Assembly: GCF_000002425.4 (NCBI RefSeq)
Contig: NC_037256.1
Location: 10,589,900 to 10,653,899, forward strand
Direction of reading: 5' to 3'
DNA length: 64,000 bases
Source: Physcomitrium patens
Taxonomy: Eukaryota > Streptophyta > Bryopsida > Funariales > Funariaceae
Below the pieces are notes generated by a model. The model saw only the letters and a list, made by a program, of their open reading frames with translations, searched no databases and was not told the DNA's origin. Positions 13,256 to 24,620 of the stretch are shown one piece after another. A program made the translations under genes and the position numbers. Every line of letters begins with the position of its first letter. Within the stretch, counting starts at the first letter, position 1.

Positions 13256-14127
13256 ATCAAAGAGAACCAGTTATGAATCTAGGTTGAAATCAGATTCTAA
13301 GCCACAAAATCATACACTTGTGGCAATTTTAAGGTTCTTTTGTTAATATAAGTAGACTTATAAAAAGTTCATTAAAAATTAATTAAATAATCTGAGTTTG
13401 TATTGATTTTGTAAAAGCTTCATAGAACTAAGATTTTTTTGGAGGTGATTTTGTATTTTAAGAAATACAAAGAGTTTATATAAGAATTCTATGAGATTGG
13501 TAAATAGTTTACATGTAAAGTTTTGTGGTTATGAGATTGGTGTTGTATTAAATCTATGTTGTAAGTGTGAGCTTGATCAAACGATTATCACAAATATAAT
13601 TACAATGAGAATATTTAAGATATACAACAATTTGCTTATTGAATTGAGTTAAAAACAATTCTAGTAATAATTGACTTGATTTAAAAACTTTTAAAAGGTT
13701 TAAAAGAAATTAAATAATATAATTTAGAGATATTAGTACTGAGAGATTGGTACAAGGTTGAAAAAAGAGGTTGGCCAACATTCAAGCTGATTTTAGAGTT
13801 TATCTTTTATTTGGTAAGTTTGACCTTCTTCAAATTGATTTTGCTTAATATTAATTTAGTAATTGATAGGTTTGCAAATTTTGAGTTGAAATAAATGGTT
13901 AGATTATTAATTAGTAAGGTTTCAATCTATTATAGAATTGGTCAAGAATTTGCTAAAAGTTTAAGATTTAATTAGGATTTCATTAAAATTTGGTTTAGAA
14001 TTTAGGATTTAATTAGGATTTTTTTAAGCTTTAGATTTTGGTTAGGATTTGATTTAAGATTTTTTAAATAATTTTTTAGGTTTTATTTAGGATTTATATT
14101 TTATTAATTTTTTAGAATTTCTTCAAC

Positions 14128-14207
14128 ATATATATGTATGTATGTATGTATATATGTATGTATATATGTATGTATGTATGTATATATGTATATATGTATG
14201 TATATAT
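14128..14207. repeat. TATG/TA microsatellite
   Basis: Interleaved TATG and TA repeats fill this stretch inside copy A of the 1.17-kb duplication and are absent from copy B. The array therefore expanded after the duplication. Confidence 0.9.
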
Positions 14208-14250
14208 TTATTTGAAAGTTAATTTACAATTTCTTTATGATTCTTTTGTA

Positions 14251-14314
14251 ATTTCTTTCAAACTTCTTTTAAATTTGATTAAATTTCTTTCAAACTTCTT
14301 TTAAATTTGATTAA
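14251..14314. repeat. Perfect 32-bp tandem duplication
   Basis: Two identical 32-base units (14251-14282 and 14283-14314) adjoin each other. They sit in a region where the larger duplication has diverged strongly, so this small duplication must be much younger. Confidence 0.95.
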
Positions 14315-16079
14315 AGTTTGATTAGCATTGTTAAGGTTTAATTAGAATTTATTTAAGATTCTGTTTTACCTTCTACAACCAAGTACATGGTGCAATCTCA
14401 AGCAAACTTCATAGTATATAACAATAGTTATGAATCAAGATCAAATTCAAACTCTGAGGTACAAATTTTTTCTCCAATAGCAATTTTTGGATTCTTTGGT
14501 TGATCATAGAGCAAAATTTGAGAGTAAACTAGAGCAAGGATATTTGAGCATTGATTTTAAGTGATTTGATTTTGTAATGACTTTGTAAAGACTTTGCAAA
14601 GTTAATATTGATTTGAGATGATTTTGATTTTTGAAAAATACAAAGAATTTATAATTTAGAGAATTTTATAAGATTGGTAGATGATGTATATGTGATTTTT
14701 TTGAATGTGTGATCGTAGTTGTTTTGTATGTATTTGCAGGTTTAAAATCAATTAAATGGTTCATTTATAGATTATTAAAATTCAAAAAGATTAAGATCTT
14801 ATAAATTATAATTTTTAAGATTTATAGTAATCCGTCAATTGGATTAAATAGTAGACTTAATTTCAAACAACTAAAAAAAACTTGAAAGGAATTGAATGGT
14901 AAAATCAAGAGATATTGGTACTAGAAGATTGCCATCAAAGGTTGGAAAAGAAGGCCAGCTAACACTCAAGCAAATTATAAAAATTATCTTCAATTTGGTA
15001 AGTTTGATCTTTTTAAAATTATTTATGTTTATTTTTTAAAAAGTAATTAAAAAGTGTGAAAATTTTGAGTCAGAATTTATAATAAAATTATTTGTTATTG
15101 AAATTTCAATCTACTATTAGATTAGTTTAGTACTTTTTTAGGATTTAAGATTTGATTAGGATTTAATTAGGATTTGATTTTAAATTTAGAATTTAATAAG
15201 AATACGAATAGAATTTAGTTAGGAGTTGATTAGAATTAACTTGAGATTTTATTAGAATTTATTTAAGATTACATTAAGATTTGAATAGAATTTATTTAAA
15301 ATTTTATTAGATTTTTTTAGATTTTCTATTTTTAGTATTTTAAAATATTTTATTATTTTTAATTATAATTTTAATAAAGTATTTTATGATTTCTTTAGAA
15401 ATATTTTTAGGATTTCTTTATGTTTCTTTTAAAACTTCTTTAAGACTTCTTTAGAATTTGATTATGATTTTATTATGAATATTAAGCTTTAATTGGAATT
15501 TATTTAAGATTCTATAATAGTTTTTAGGACATTATTGTTATAATTTCTGATTTACCTTCTATAAATAATTGTTCAATGTATTTTCAAGGAAGACTTCACA
15601 TAATATGATACTAAAAGCCAATCCTTTCAAGTTCAATACCTCAAAAGCTAGCTCTAGTTGTGGACATAGAACAATAATTCTAAACATGCAAAAACATTGC
15701 TACTATTATCATTATTAATTTTATTCTAAATTTCACCATCATCTATCGTTGATAACATGTTTTCAATAAGTTTTGATTACTAGAAGCTGACTTTTTTTTT
15801 CACCAACATTAACACCATCTCCACTTTGGCAATCTACAAAATAATATAATCATCCTTAATAATATATTTTTTATAACTTTCTTGAAAATCTTACTAGCTT
15901 TATTGAAGAAAGATGAAAATCTATTAGCTTTTAAGAAGCTTTTTTTGATAGCTATTGAATGAAAGCTATAGTGTCAAAATTTCCCTTCATTTAAAAAATA
16001 TAAACTAAAACACTAATACATCTATCATTGAGTATACATCCAATCACTACTTTTTAGGTTTTCAAATATGAATTTCGTT

Positions 16080-16330
16080 CTAAGAGTTATCTTGTAATTG
16101 AACCCATCTTAAAAGCTAAAATTGTAGTAAGATGCAATAAAAAGATCCACAAAGTTGAATTCTAGAAAATATTTGATTCTATTGTTTGTTGAAAGTCTAT
16201 TAAATTTACCACAACAATTGTGGCTCATCAAGGTTGGTTCGTTTATCATCTTAATGTTGTCATTGTCTTTTTAAATGAAGACCTTATTTATAGTGTCTAC
16301 ATACTACAACTATTATGGTATGTTGTTTTT
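16080..16330 (+). mobile_element. Ty1/Copia retrotransposon fossil (reverse transcriptase fragment)
   Basis: A short plus-strand stretch matches the amino-terminal part of a Copia reverse transcriptase. No other domain or LTR could be linked to it. It lies about 660 bp upstream of the longer Copia fossil in the same orientation, but appears to come from a different copy because the downstream element carries its own reverse transcriptase. The fragment is heavily decayed, with several breaks, and old. Confidence 0.6.
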
Positions 16331-16989
16331 AACAAAGAACATTTACTATATCATCTTCTACAATTAATTTGCAATTATTCTTTGTCTCTTTAAAAGTTTA
16401 AAAATTCTTGTATTTTACTCTATTGTACTTGTATTGTTTCTTACAATACTCTCAAGTAGTATAGATTCTAAGTTACAAGCCTTGTAGAATAATATAGAAT
16501 TTTTGACATGATCATTTTTAAAGCTATCTAAAGTTTCCTATCTTACTGCCAAAGTTGTAGTAGAAGTTCCTTTTGCTATCAATACTTCTTCATCAACATT
16601 AGCAGTATCATAAATATAAAATATATTAACAAATAAAGAATTAAAACAGTCTTGTAACAAGACAAGAACCAAAATACATAGCAAACAAAGATTGAATATT
16701 TCTTTAAGAGACATTGCAATAACAAGACATGAAACAAACAACTAAACAAAGGCTTGTATGCATATTTAAAAAAATACTTGCCTAGCTATATGCTATCTTT
16801 AAATATAGAATATTTTTGTAAGATCTTTTAACATTAGGATGTTATTATTAAAGATCTTCATTGCTATTGAGTAGAGCCTAATTGATACCCGTAATGACTA
16901 TGAAAAAAATTAAAGTGAGTAGCAATCTTTCTTTTGGCAGCTTGATTAATCAATTAGTAGGTGAGATTAAAAAGCAACGCCTCTTCAAA

Positions 16990-17188
16990 ATAATTCTAGA
17001 GGCAAAACCTTCAAAAAAAAATTCCATTCAGACTTTGTATTTATCAAAGATTTTCTTTTGTAATAGTAATGTTTTATATTGAAATCCTAATTTTGTACAT
17101 TTTGAGCTTCTTTCTTTGATATTTTATTGGTTTGTCAACTTTCTCCTTTGTATCTTTTTTGTTTTATTAAATATGCCAATTTAAAATA
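16990..17188 (+). repeat. 5' LTR remnant of the Copia fossil
   Basis: This aligns with 20706-20888, sharing landmarks TTTTGTAATA, GAAATCCTA, TTCTTTCT and TATTAAATA in the same order. It is followed directly by a sequence resembling the TGGTATCAGAGC primer-binding site of plant Copia elements. Its outer boundary is approximate. Confidence 0.65.
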
Positions 17189-20100
17189 ATTAGTATCAGA
17201 ACTTGGTTTTTTGTTTTTGTGATTAAGATATATTATAAATGATGATGCTTATATCTGCTAATTTCTACTTTTGTTGATTTATCAAGATTGCAATTTTAAA
17301 AAAACTTATTTGAGTATTTAAATGAAAGCAATGACATCAAATGAAGAAGAAGTAGAGATTAACAAACTTGATAGGAAAGATTTTGATAGATATAGATATA
17401 GATTGAGGACTATATGTAAAAAAGAAGTTCTATGAGTAGTTGGTTAATATAAAACTATTTAAAATGAAACAAGAAGATTTTGATTTGTTAAATTTTTAAA
17501 CTTTGAAAATAATTTATTTGATGTTGGTAAAGGATATTATTTTTAAAATCATCAATAAGAAAACTATGGTAAAGTTAATGAAGGCAATATCAAACATATA
17601 AAAAAATAATTTTGATGCATTATTTATTTAATGTGAGGATGTTAAAAGATATATCTATTATAAATTATATTAACAAATTTAATATGATAACAACTTAATA
17701 GAATTTTGTGGAATCAACTTTTAATAATAAGATTAAGGCTTTGACTCTATTATCCTCTTTACTTGAAAGTTAAGTTGAAACTATGAATAAATTAAAAAAT
17801 TCTTTAAAAATCAAGAAGTAAAAACTTGAAAAAGTCCAAGATTTAATTCTTAGTAAAGCTATTTGTAAGAGACAGTCTTAAAAATCTATGGATTTTACCT
17901 TGAATATTAAAGATAAAAGTAAGAGTCATCAACAAGAACATAGATTATATAATGGCAAGTTAAAGTCTAAAAGAAAGAGTAAAGTAAAATATTAAAAAAA
18001 TAGCACTTGCTAAAATTATGGTTCTCAAGGTGACTTTTGTAGTGATTGTAGTCGATTGAAGAAGAATAAGAAGAATTAGAATAACCAAAAGTATAAATAT
18101 CAAGAAGATAAATTTAGAAGTATTACTAATAAAGAGTATATGATTTTTTTATTTTTAGTATGGTTAGTCCTATTAAATCTGAAATGCTAAACTTAGGTGC
18201 ATTCTTTCATTTAACCTTATACAAAAAATTATTGCACAATTTTATTACTAAAAAGTTTAGAAAGATTTATTTGGCTAATGATGAATATCCAAATATTGTA
18301 AAAAAATAAGATATCTATATAAAGAATATAAATGGTATAGAATAGAAGTTGTAAGATATAATATATATTTCTTTCTTAAAGAGAAATCTAGTTTCTAAAA
18401 ATCAGTTAGATAATATGGGATATACAATAAAGTCTAGAAATAATTCATGAAAGATTTCAAAAGGTTCCATGGTTGTGGCAAGAGGCAAGAAGTTAGAAAC
18501 ATTTTTTATAACAAGAGAGATAAATACACAATAGTAGTGGCCAAATGTAAAATTAATTCTAAACTATGGTACTAGAGACTTGAGTATGTGAATGAGAAAG
18601 GAATGAAATTGCTAATATCAAAAAGACAATTATTTTATTTAAAGTATATTAATAATAATATACATAAAGATAGTGTCTATAGGAAATAGAAAAGATTTAG
18701 CTTCTTAAAAGTTGTAGGGCAATCAAAGAAAGAAAATTTGAAGTTGATGTATACAAACATATGAAGACCTACTCTAGTTTAGTTCCTTATTTTTGAAAGG
18801 AGGGATGAACAAAACTTTGAATAAGCCAATAAAGAGTATATGGATATATTTAGAATTTCTAAAATAATTTTATGTAAATGCAATAAATAAAAAAAACTTA
18901 CCTTATAAATTAAAAACCTTCAATTCTATTGAACTTTTAAATATCAAAAGAGGTATGGACAAGAAAAGATGCAATTTTTTCTCATTTAAGAATTTTTGGA
19001 TGTGTTTCATATGTATAAGTAGATTGTAATAAGAAAAAAAAGCTTGATTGTAAGATTAAAAAATATTATTTTATTAATCATGATTTTGATGATTTTTCTT
19101 ATTATTTTGAAATGATTAGAATAAAAAAATCATTAGATATAAGGACGTAACTTTTAATAAAGAATCATTCTATAAGAAGAAGCTTATAATAAGGTTTTTC
19201 AATACTAAAAAATAAAGAGAAGAAAGAATTATATTGGAAAAAATATTAAAAAATAGTGTGGTTTTTTGGATCTAAAAAAATTTTAAAATATTGAAATACA
19301 ACAAACAACAAAATATAAACCAATTAATCTTTTGGTGGTGATAAAAAATTAAAAAATATTTTTAAATCTTAAAATTGGTTTTTTTAATTTTTTACATTAT
19401 TTTCTATTAATTAATATTGATAAACCAAAATAAACATGGATATTGACTCACTTATGACATGAAAAGAAGGCAATGCAAAAAGAATGGATCTACTAGATCA
19501 AAAAAGAATATGATGGCAACACAAGCTATAAAACAAAATTAGTTGCTAAAAGATTTCAATAAAAAAATGGTGTTGATTATATTGAGATTTTTTCTCATGT
19601 TATTAAATTAATGACTATAAGATTAATGCTAAGTATTATCACAATTCAAAACTTACATCTACAAAAGTTAGATGTAAATATTACTTTATTATATAATAAT
19701 ATCAAAGAAAATATCTATATATTGCAATGAAAAGGCTTCTTACTTCTTAATAAAGAAAATTTTATATACAAACTAAAAAAATATCTTGTATAGCTTGAAA
19801 TAAGCTCCAAGATAATGGTACAAAAGATTTAATAGATTTATGTGTGATAATAGCTTTACAATATGAGATATGGATTATTGTTGCTACTTTAAGAGGTTTG
19901 ATGAATTTTTTATTATTTTTCTTTTGTCCATTAATAAAAAACTTGTTATTAGTTCTAGCTTAAAAGAAATCAATGAGATGAAGCACTAATTTTCTAACGA
20001 ATTTAAATGAAAGACTTAAGACCTTTAAAGTAAATACATAGCATAAGAATCACTAAAGATAAAATAGAAGGAATTCTAAACCTATTTTAAGAGAGATATA

Positions 20101-20705
20101 TAAAAAAATTGAGCATGTTAAAACTTTATGATGCAAAGTCCAAAAATCCTTCTTTGAAAATTCACCTTAAACATATCAAAAAGCAATTACTTAAGAAAAA
20201 TGAAGATTAAAAGTACATAGAATTTTTTTAATATGTATTGGTAATTGAAAGCTTGATGAATGCTATGATCTATATAAGATTTAATATAGCACATACAATG
20301 AAAACTATAAGTAGATTCATAGCAAATTTTAAAAGGTTAAATTGAGAAGATAGAAAATGGCTATTACAATACTTAAAAGGCACTTCAAGTTTGGCACTTT
20401 ATTTTAAGAAGAATAATGTAAATCTTTGTGGATTTACTAATGTAGATTTTAATAGTGACCTAGATAGTTATACAAGTATAATAGGTTTTGTATTTACTTT
20501 AGAAGGTTTTGATGTGAATTGGATGTTTAAGCTTCAAAAGAGCATTGCCTTATCAATTACCAAAATATAGTACATGACTACTTCTAAAGCTGAAAAAAAA
20601 AATGATATGGTTGAAGAATTATTTTAACAAATTAAGCATAGTGCGACTCAATAATAGTCTTTTTAGTAATAGACAAAGTACAATTTATCTAAATACAAGG
20701 ATTTT

Positions 20706-20888
20706 TAGAAGCAAAGCCCTTAAAAGAAAGTTTTTATTTAGGCTTTTTATTAGGGATTTCTTTTTGTAATAACAATATTCTATGTTGAAATCCTAGGCTT
20801 GCAAATTTGGGGGTTTTCTTTTTTTCTTTTATGAACTTCTTTCTCTGAATTTTTTTTATTCTATTAAATAAGTCAATTCTTAACATTC
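20706..20888 (+). repeat. 3' LTR remnant of the Copia fossil
   Basis: This is the partner of the LTR remnant at 16990-17188. It lies just after the RNase H remnant. The outer boundary is approximate, and no clear target-site duplication could be seen. Confidence 0.65.
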
Positions 20889-21436
20889 ATTTCTATTATA
20901 CTATCTTAAAAGTTGTAAAAATTTCAATATCTTGTTTTGTAACTCAAAAAAAGATAGCTTTTAAATTGAACCTATAAGTTATTGATTTTTCATTTTTTTA
21001 ATGCTAAAAATTAAATAAATAAATAAAAATAAAGATAGAAGATAGAATGCAATGTTCATTGAATTTTCTTTGGTTTATTAAAAAAAATTGACTCTTTATC
21101 TTGATTTTAATAGATGTTGTCAATAAAAAAACATCAAACTTTTATATTGTATTTGAAAGATTTCTAGATGGCTCTTATGTGCATTTACTAATATCATATC
21201 CATGCCAATGTATAAGATATTCTAACTTCTTTTGACATTGTCTTGAGTCTAAAATTTCTTATACTTCAAATTTTTAAATGTTATCTATTTCTATAGAAAA
21301 AAGTAGTATTTGCCTTCTTTAATATATATGTGTTGTCTTGTATAGCTCTTTTTAGACATAGAATATGTCACGTAGAACATAAGGTGGATCTTCATAGAAT
21401 CTTGTACATATAATTAATATTCAATTGGATTGATTT

Positions 21437-21441
<5 letters not shown>

Positions 21442-21471
<30 letters not shown>
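21442..21471. repeat. Poly-A run of 30 bases
   Basis: An uninterrupted run of 30 adenines lies in the spacer between the Copia fossil and the minus-strand Gypsy fossil. It could be a polyadenylated insertion tail or simple slippage. No element body adjoins it that I can recognise. Confidence 0.95.
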
Positions 21472-21473
<2 letters not shown>

Positions 21474-21779
21474 ATCCAAATCTATGATAATTCAATCAAT
21501 TTGTAATAAGAATAAATAGTCTCAATATTATGACAAAGTAGTCATATCTTATTACCAACATAGAATTGAATTTTTTTTCTTTGTAAAAGATATATCTACA
21601 TTAATTTTTTTTATTCTTGAATTTTTTTAATTGTACCATTATTATTGCATACAATTCTAATAAATGATTTGTTAAATCTTTTTCTACAAGATTATCAACT
21701 TTTGACAAGTCAAAAATATTAATTTATAGATGATAATTGTAATTAGTACAGAAAGATGATCTTTTAATAGAAAAATATA

Positions 21780-22358
21780 TTATATTATTATAATCAAATT
21801 TAGCCAATAGCAAAAGAATTTTCTAATTATTTTAATGATAGTTAGTGATATATTTCTAATATTATTTCAATACCAGATTTACTTATTTTATTTGTCCATT
21901 AATTTTAAAATAAAATACCAAAGATAGTTTTATATCTATTTTTAATATCTTATAAAAACTTCTTCAAAATTTATTTATAAGTTTTTTTTTTGTTAATTTA
22001 ATAGTTTTTGAAATTTTATAATAGTAATAAAAATTATCAAAATAAATTTAAATTTTTTAAAAATCTATGATAGTTTTTTTTACTTTATAAAAAAAATTAT
22101 TTTAATGAAGCAATATACTATGATAAATATCAAATCATAAGAACTTAAGATTAGAAGATTTGTAATAAATTTTATAAAAATAATTATTATATTAATTTAT
22201 AATAGCTAAAGAAGTCCATAAGGTCAATAATAAAGAATTTTTTATCTTAAAGAATCACATGATTCTACAAAGTCTTTTAGTAACTCCTATATTTGAAGCC
22301 ACCAAAAATCTCTTAAAATTAATTATAAGATATTATTATATTCAAAATGAGATATAGA

Positions 22359-22393
<35 letters not shown>

Positions 22394-24300
22394 AAATTGT
22401 ATCAAGCTTAAAGAGCATATAATTGTGCTCCACCTTCTAGAACATATTGATATTATTTTTAATAGATTAAATTGTCTATAAATTCAAACTTAGAAGAATT
22501 ACAAGATTTAAAAGAGTTATTTTTTGTATTATGTATCAGAAGATCTGAAGACATACTTGATTAAACTTGATCATAAAATGTTGAATCAACATTTGATATT
22601 GATTTCATTGCTCAAAGATAAAATTGCTTTTATTTAGAAGAAATATTTGTTTTTATAAATCAAAATTTGCATCTCATTTTTTTGGTGTAAGATAAGGATA
22701 TCTAAAAAAAAAAAATCTTACAAACCTTATTGTTTTCATGATTGATGAATGTATTGAATACAAATCTTTACAAGACATGTTCTAATAAGCTTGGCAATAA
22801 TTAAAAATTTATGTTGATATAAAATACTTAATATTCTTGTGATTTATATAAGTAGTCATTAGACTAAAAAAATCTTTTAGATATTGGTGCCAATCTTGAA
22901 ATAAATTATTAATTATAAGAAGCTCTTTATTGTAGATCTCAAAATTTATTTGAACTACAAAAATATTTTTGAAATAAAAAGCTATCAGATGAAATTTATC
23001 ATCTATTTTCATTTGTAACAATACTAAATCTAAGACAAAGTCCAATGCATTTGTTTCCATAAAAAATGATTTGAGATATTAATATGATATAAGATTGAGG
23101 TTGTTGTAAAAGTAGTCTTTAAAGCTTCAAATATTACTTCAATTTTTTTGTTCTACAAAAGTGTGTCTTTACAAGTTAAACATATCCATGGATCTACAAC
23201 ATAAGAAATGTTTCTAATAAAGATTTGATAATAATTAATAAACTTTAAAAAATATTTAATATTTTTTTATTATTTTTAAAATCTTCGAATTCATGAAAGT
23301 GTAAACTTTTTAGGATCCATTACAAGACCATCATTTGTAATAATTTATCTTAAGTAATCAACTTGAATTATATTAATTATATACTTTTTTAACTAAGTAC
23401 ATAGACTCGTATTTCTAAGTTTTTGTAATACACAAAGAATATAAAGTTTACACTTTTATATTTTTTAGAGTAGATTAAAATAGTATTTGAATAAAAAATA
23501 ATTAAATTATATAAAAATTCTTGGAAAATATCATTTATTGGATGTCAAAAAGTAACTAATATATTTATGAATTTAAAAGCCATGACATTATATTTAAAAT
23601 GTCCATACTTGGTTCAAAATATAGTCTTTCATTCATCTTTGTTTTTATGAGTATTATATTATATGCCCTCATAGATCTATTTTTATATATATATTTACTT
23701 GAAATAATTAATCAAAGAGCCATGATATCAAAGGTAGGAAGAATCTATTATTAATAATAATCTTTTTAAATCCTCAATAATCCATACACACCTACAATGA
23801 TCTATCTTTTTTCTTTGCAAATAAGATAGAAAATCTTGTTAGAGATTTCAAATGATGTATGAAGTTTTTAACTAAACTCTCATTAATATACTACTTAAGT
23901 GAAGCCAATTCATTTTGTGATGAGTTATAAATTTGCCCAAATGATAGTTGAACTCATTTTTTAAGATCTATCAAACTATCATAAAGATAATCCTCTAAAC
24001 GAGTATTTATATTTTTCTTTTTAAAATGACTTAATAATCTTTACTTGCTTAGAATGCTATTGAAAGTCTTTTTATTAGTAATAATAGTAAAAGTAAATAA
24101 AATAACTTTCAATACAAATTATGAAAAAAGAATAATCATTTGTTGCTATAAGTTTGGTTTTATAATTAATATCTTTAAATAAAAAAGAACAACCCTCTAT
24201 GATTTCTTCATTCACATGCTTAATTTTTTTAATCAAAGGTATACTATGTTTTTTAACAAAGTCTTCATTTAAATAATAAATTTAAAATTCTTAAATTTAA
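21780..24300 (-). mobile_element. Ty3/Gypsy LTR retrotransposon fossil
   Basis: On the minus strand, in Gypsy order from high to low coordinates, I can place a protease-region remnant (about 24200-24290), reverse transcriptase remnants (about 23200-24000), RNase H (22809-23060, the clearest part, still open for about 80 codons), an integrase zinc-binding region (about 22190-22330) and the start of the integrase core (about 21990-22190). LTRs were not identified. The element is broken in many places and looks old, though its RNase H part is less decayed than the rest. Confidence 0.8.
22358..22395. repeat. AAAT microsatellite
   Basis: This is a run of AAAT repeats of about 38 bases within the Gypsy fossil. 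It probably grew after the element was inactivated. Confidence 0.95.
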
Positions 24301-24620
24301 TAAGATAGAAACTTGGTGATTTTTTGGTCTTAAAAAAATATCTATTCTAAAACAAGGTGATGAAGAAAGAATAAATGCCCTACACAAGAAATTGGATAAT
24401 TCATAAGTGGCAAAACACATGCTTTGTGATAGAAGAAAAAAGACCATTATATGAAATTTTTGAACATCTTCTTTACTTTAAATGCTTTCTCCACACCTCT
24501 TTGGTAAGAAGAAATAAGATGTCATTGCTTGTACCATATTTCACTTTATCAATGCATTGAATCTACCCTATCTTTGTCTTCCAAAAAAAGTAAAAGAAAA
24601 AATTAGACTTGTGATTAGAA

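Larger units (their letters stand above)
13256..15610. repeat. Two diverged direct copies of a unit of about 1.17 kb
   Basis: Copy A (about 13260-14425) and copy B (about 14426-15610) lie head to tail. Matching landmarks: TTATGAATC at 13271 and 14428; an AAATACAAAGA segment near 13465 and 14635; the GGTTGGCCAAC / AAGGCCAGCTAAC segment near 13770 and 14950; TTTGGTAAGTTTGA near 13813 and 14995; runs of TTTAGGATTTAATTAGGATT-like sequence near 14000 and 15140; TTTACCTTCTA near 14365 and 15550. The offset stays between 1157 and about 1187 bases, with small gaps. No coding potential was seen. They may be old LTRs or a non-coding tandem array; I cannot decide. Confidence 0.7.
16990..20888 (+). mobile_element. 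Ty1/Copia LTR retrotransposon fossil, both ends recognisable
   Basis: In Copia order on the plus strand I can place a 5' LTR remnant, a primer-binding-site-like sequence (from about 17190), a gag remnant with a decayed zinc knuckle (about 17340-18060), a protease remnant (about 18190), an integrase remnant (about 18560-19250), reverse transcriptase (about 19500-20000), RNase H (about 20400-20620) and a 3' LTR remnant. The length of about 3.9 kb is short for a Copia element, so parts have been lost. Dozens of breaks are present and no open frame remains. The two LTR remnants are clearly diverged, which points to an old insertion. Confidence 0.8.
8300..24620. repeat. AT-rich block of decayed transposable elements
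   Basis: For about 16 kb the sequence is visibly dominated by A and T, with long A or T runs and hardly any open frames over 60 codons. Within it I can recognise fragments of at least four LTR retrotransposons, listed separately, plus diverged tandem duplications. The parts 8300-9380, 9660-11880 and 20890-21780 hold nothing I can name. The edges at about 8300 and 24620 are sharp. Long-term loss of methylated cytosines in silenced DNA is a plausible cause, but that is inference. Confidence 0.75.
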
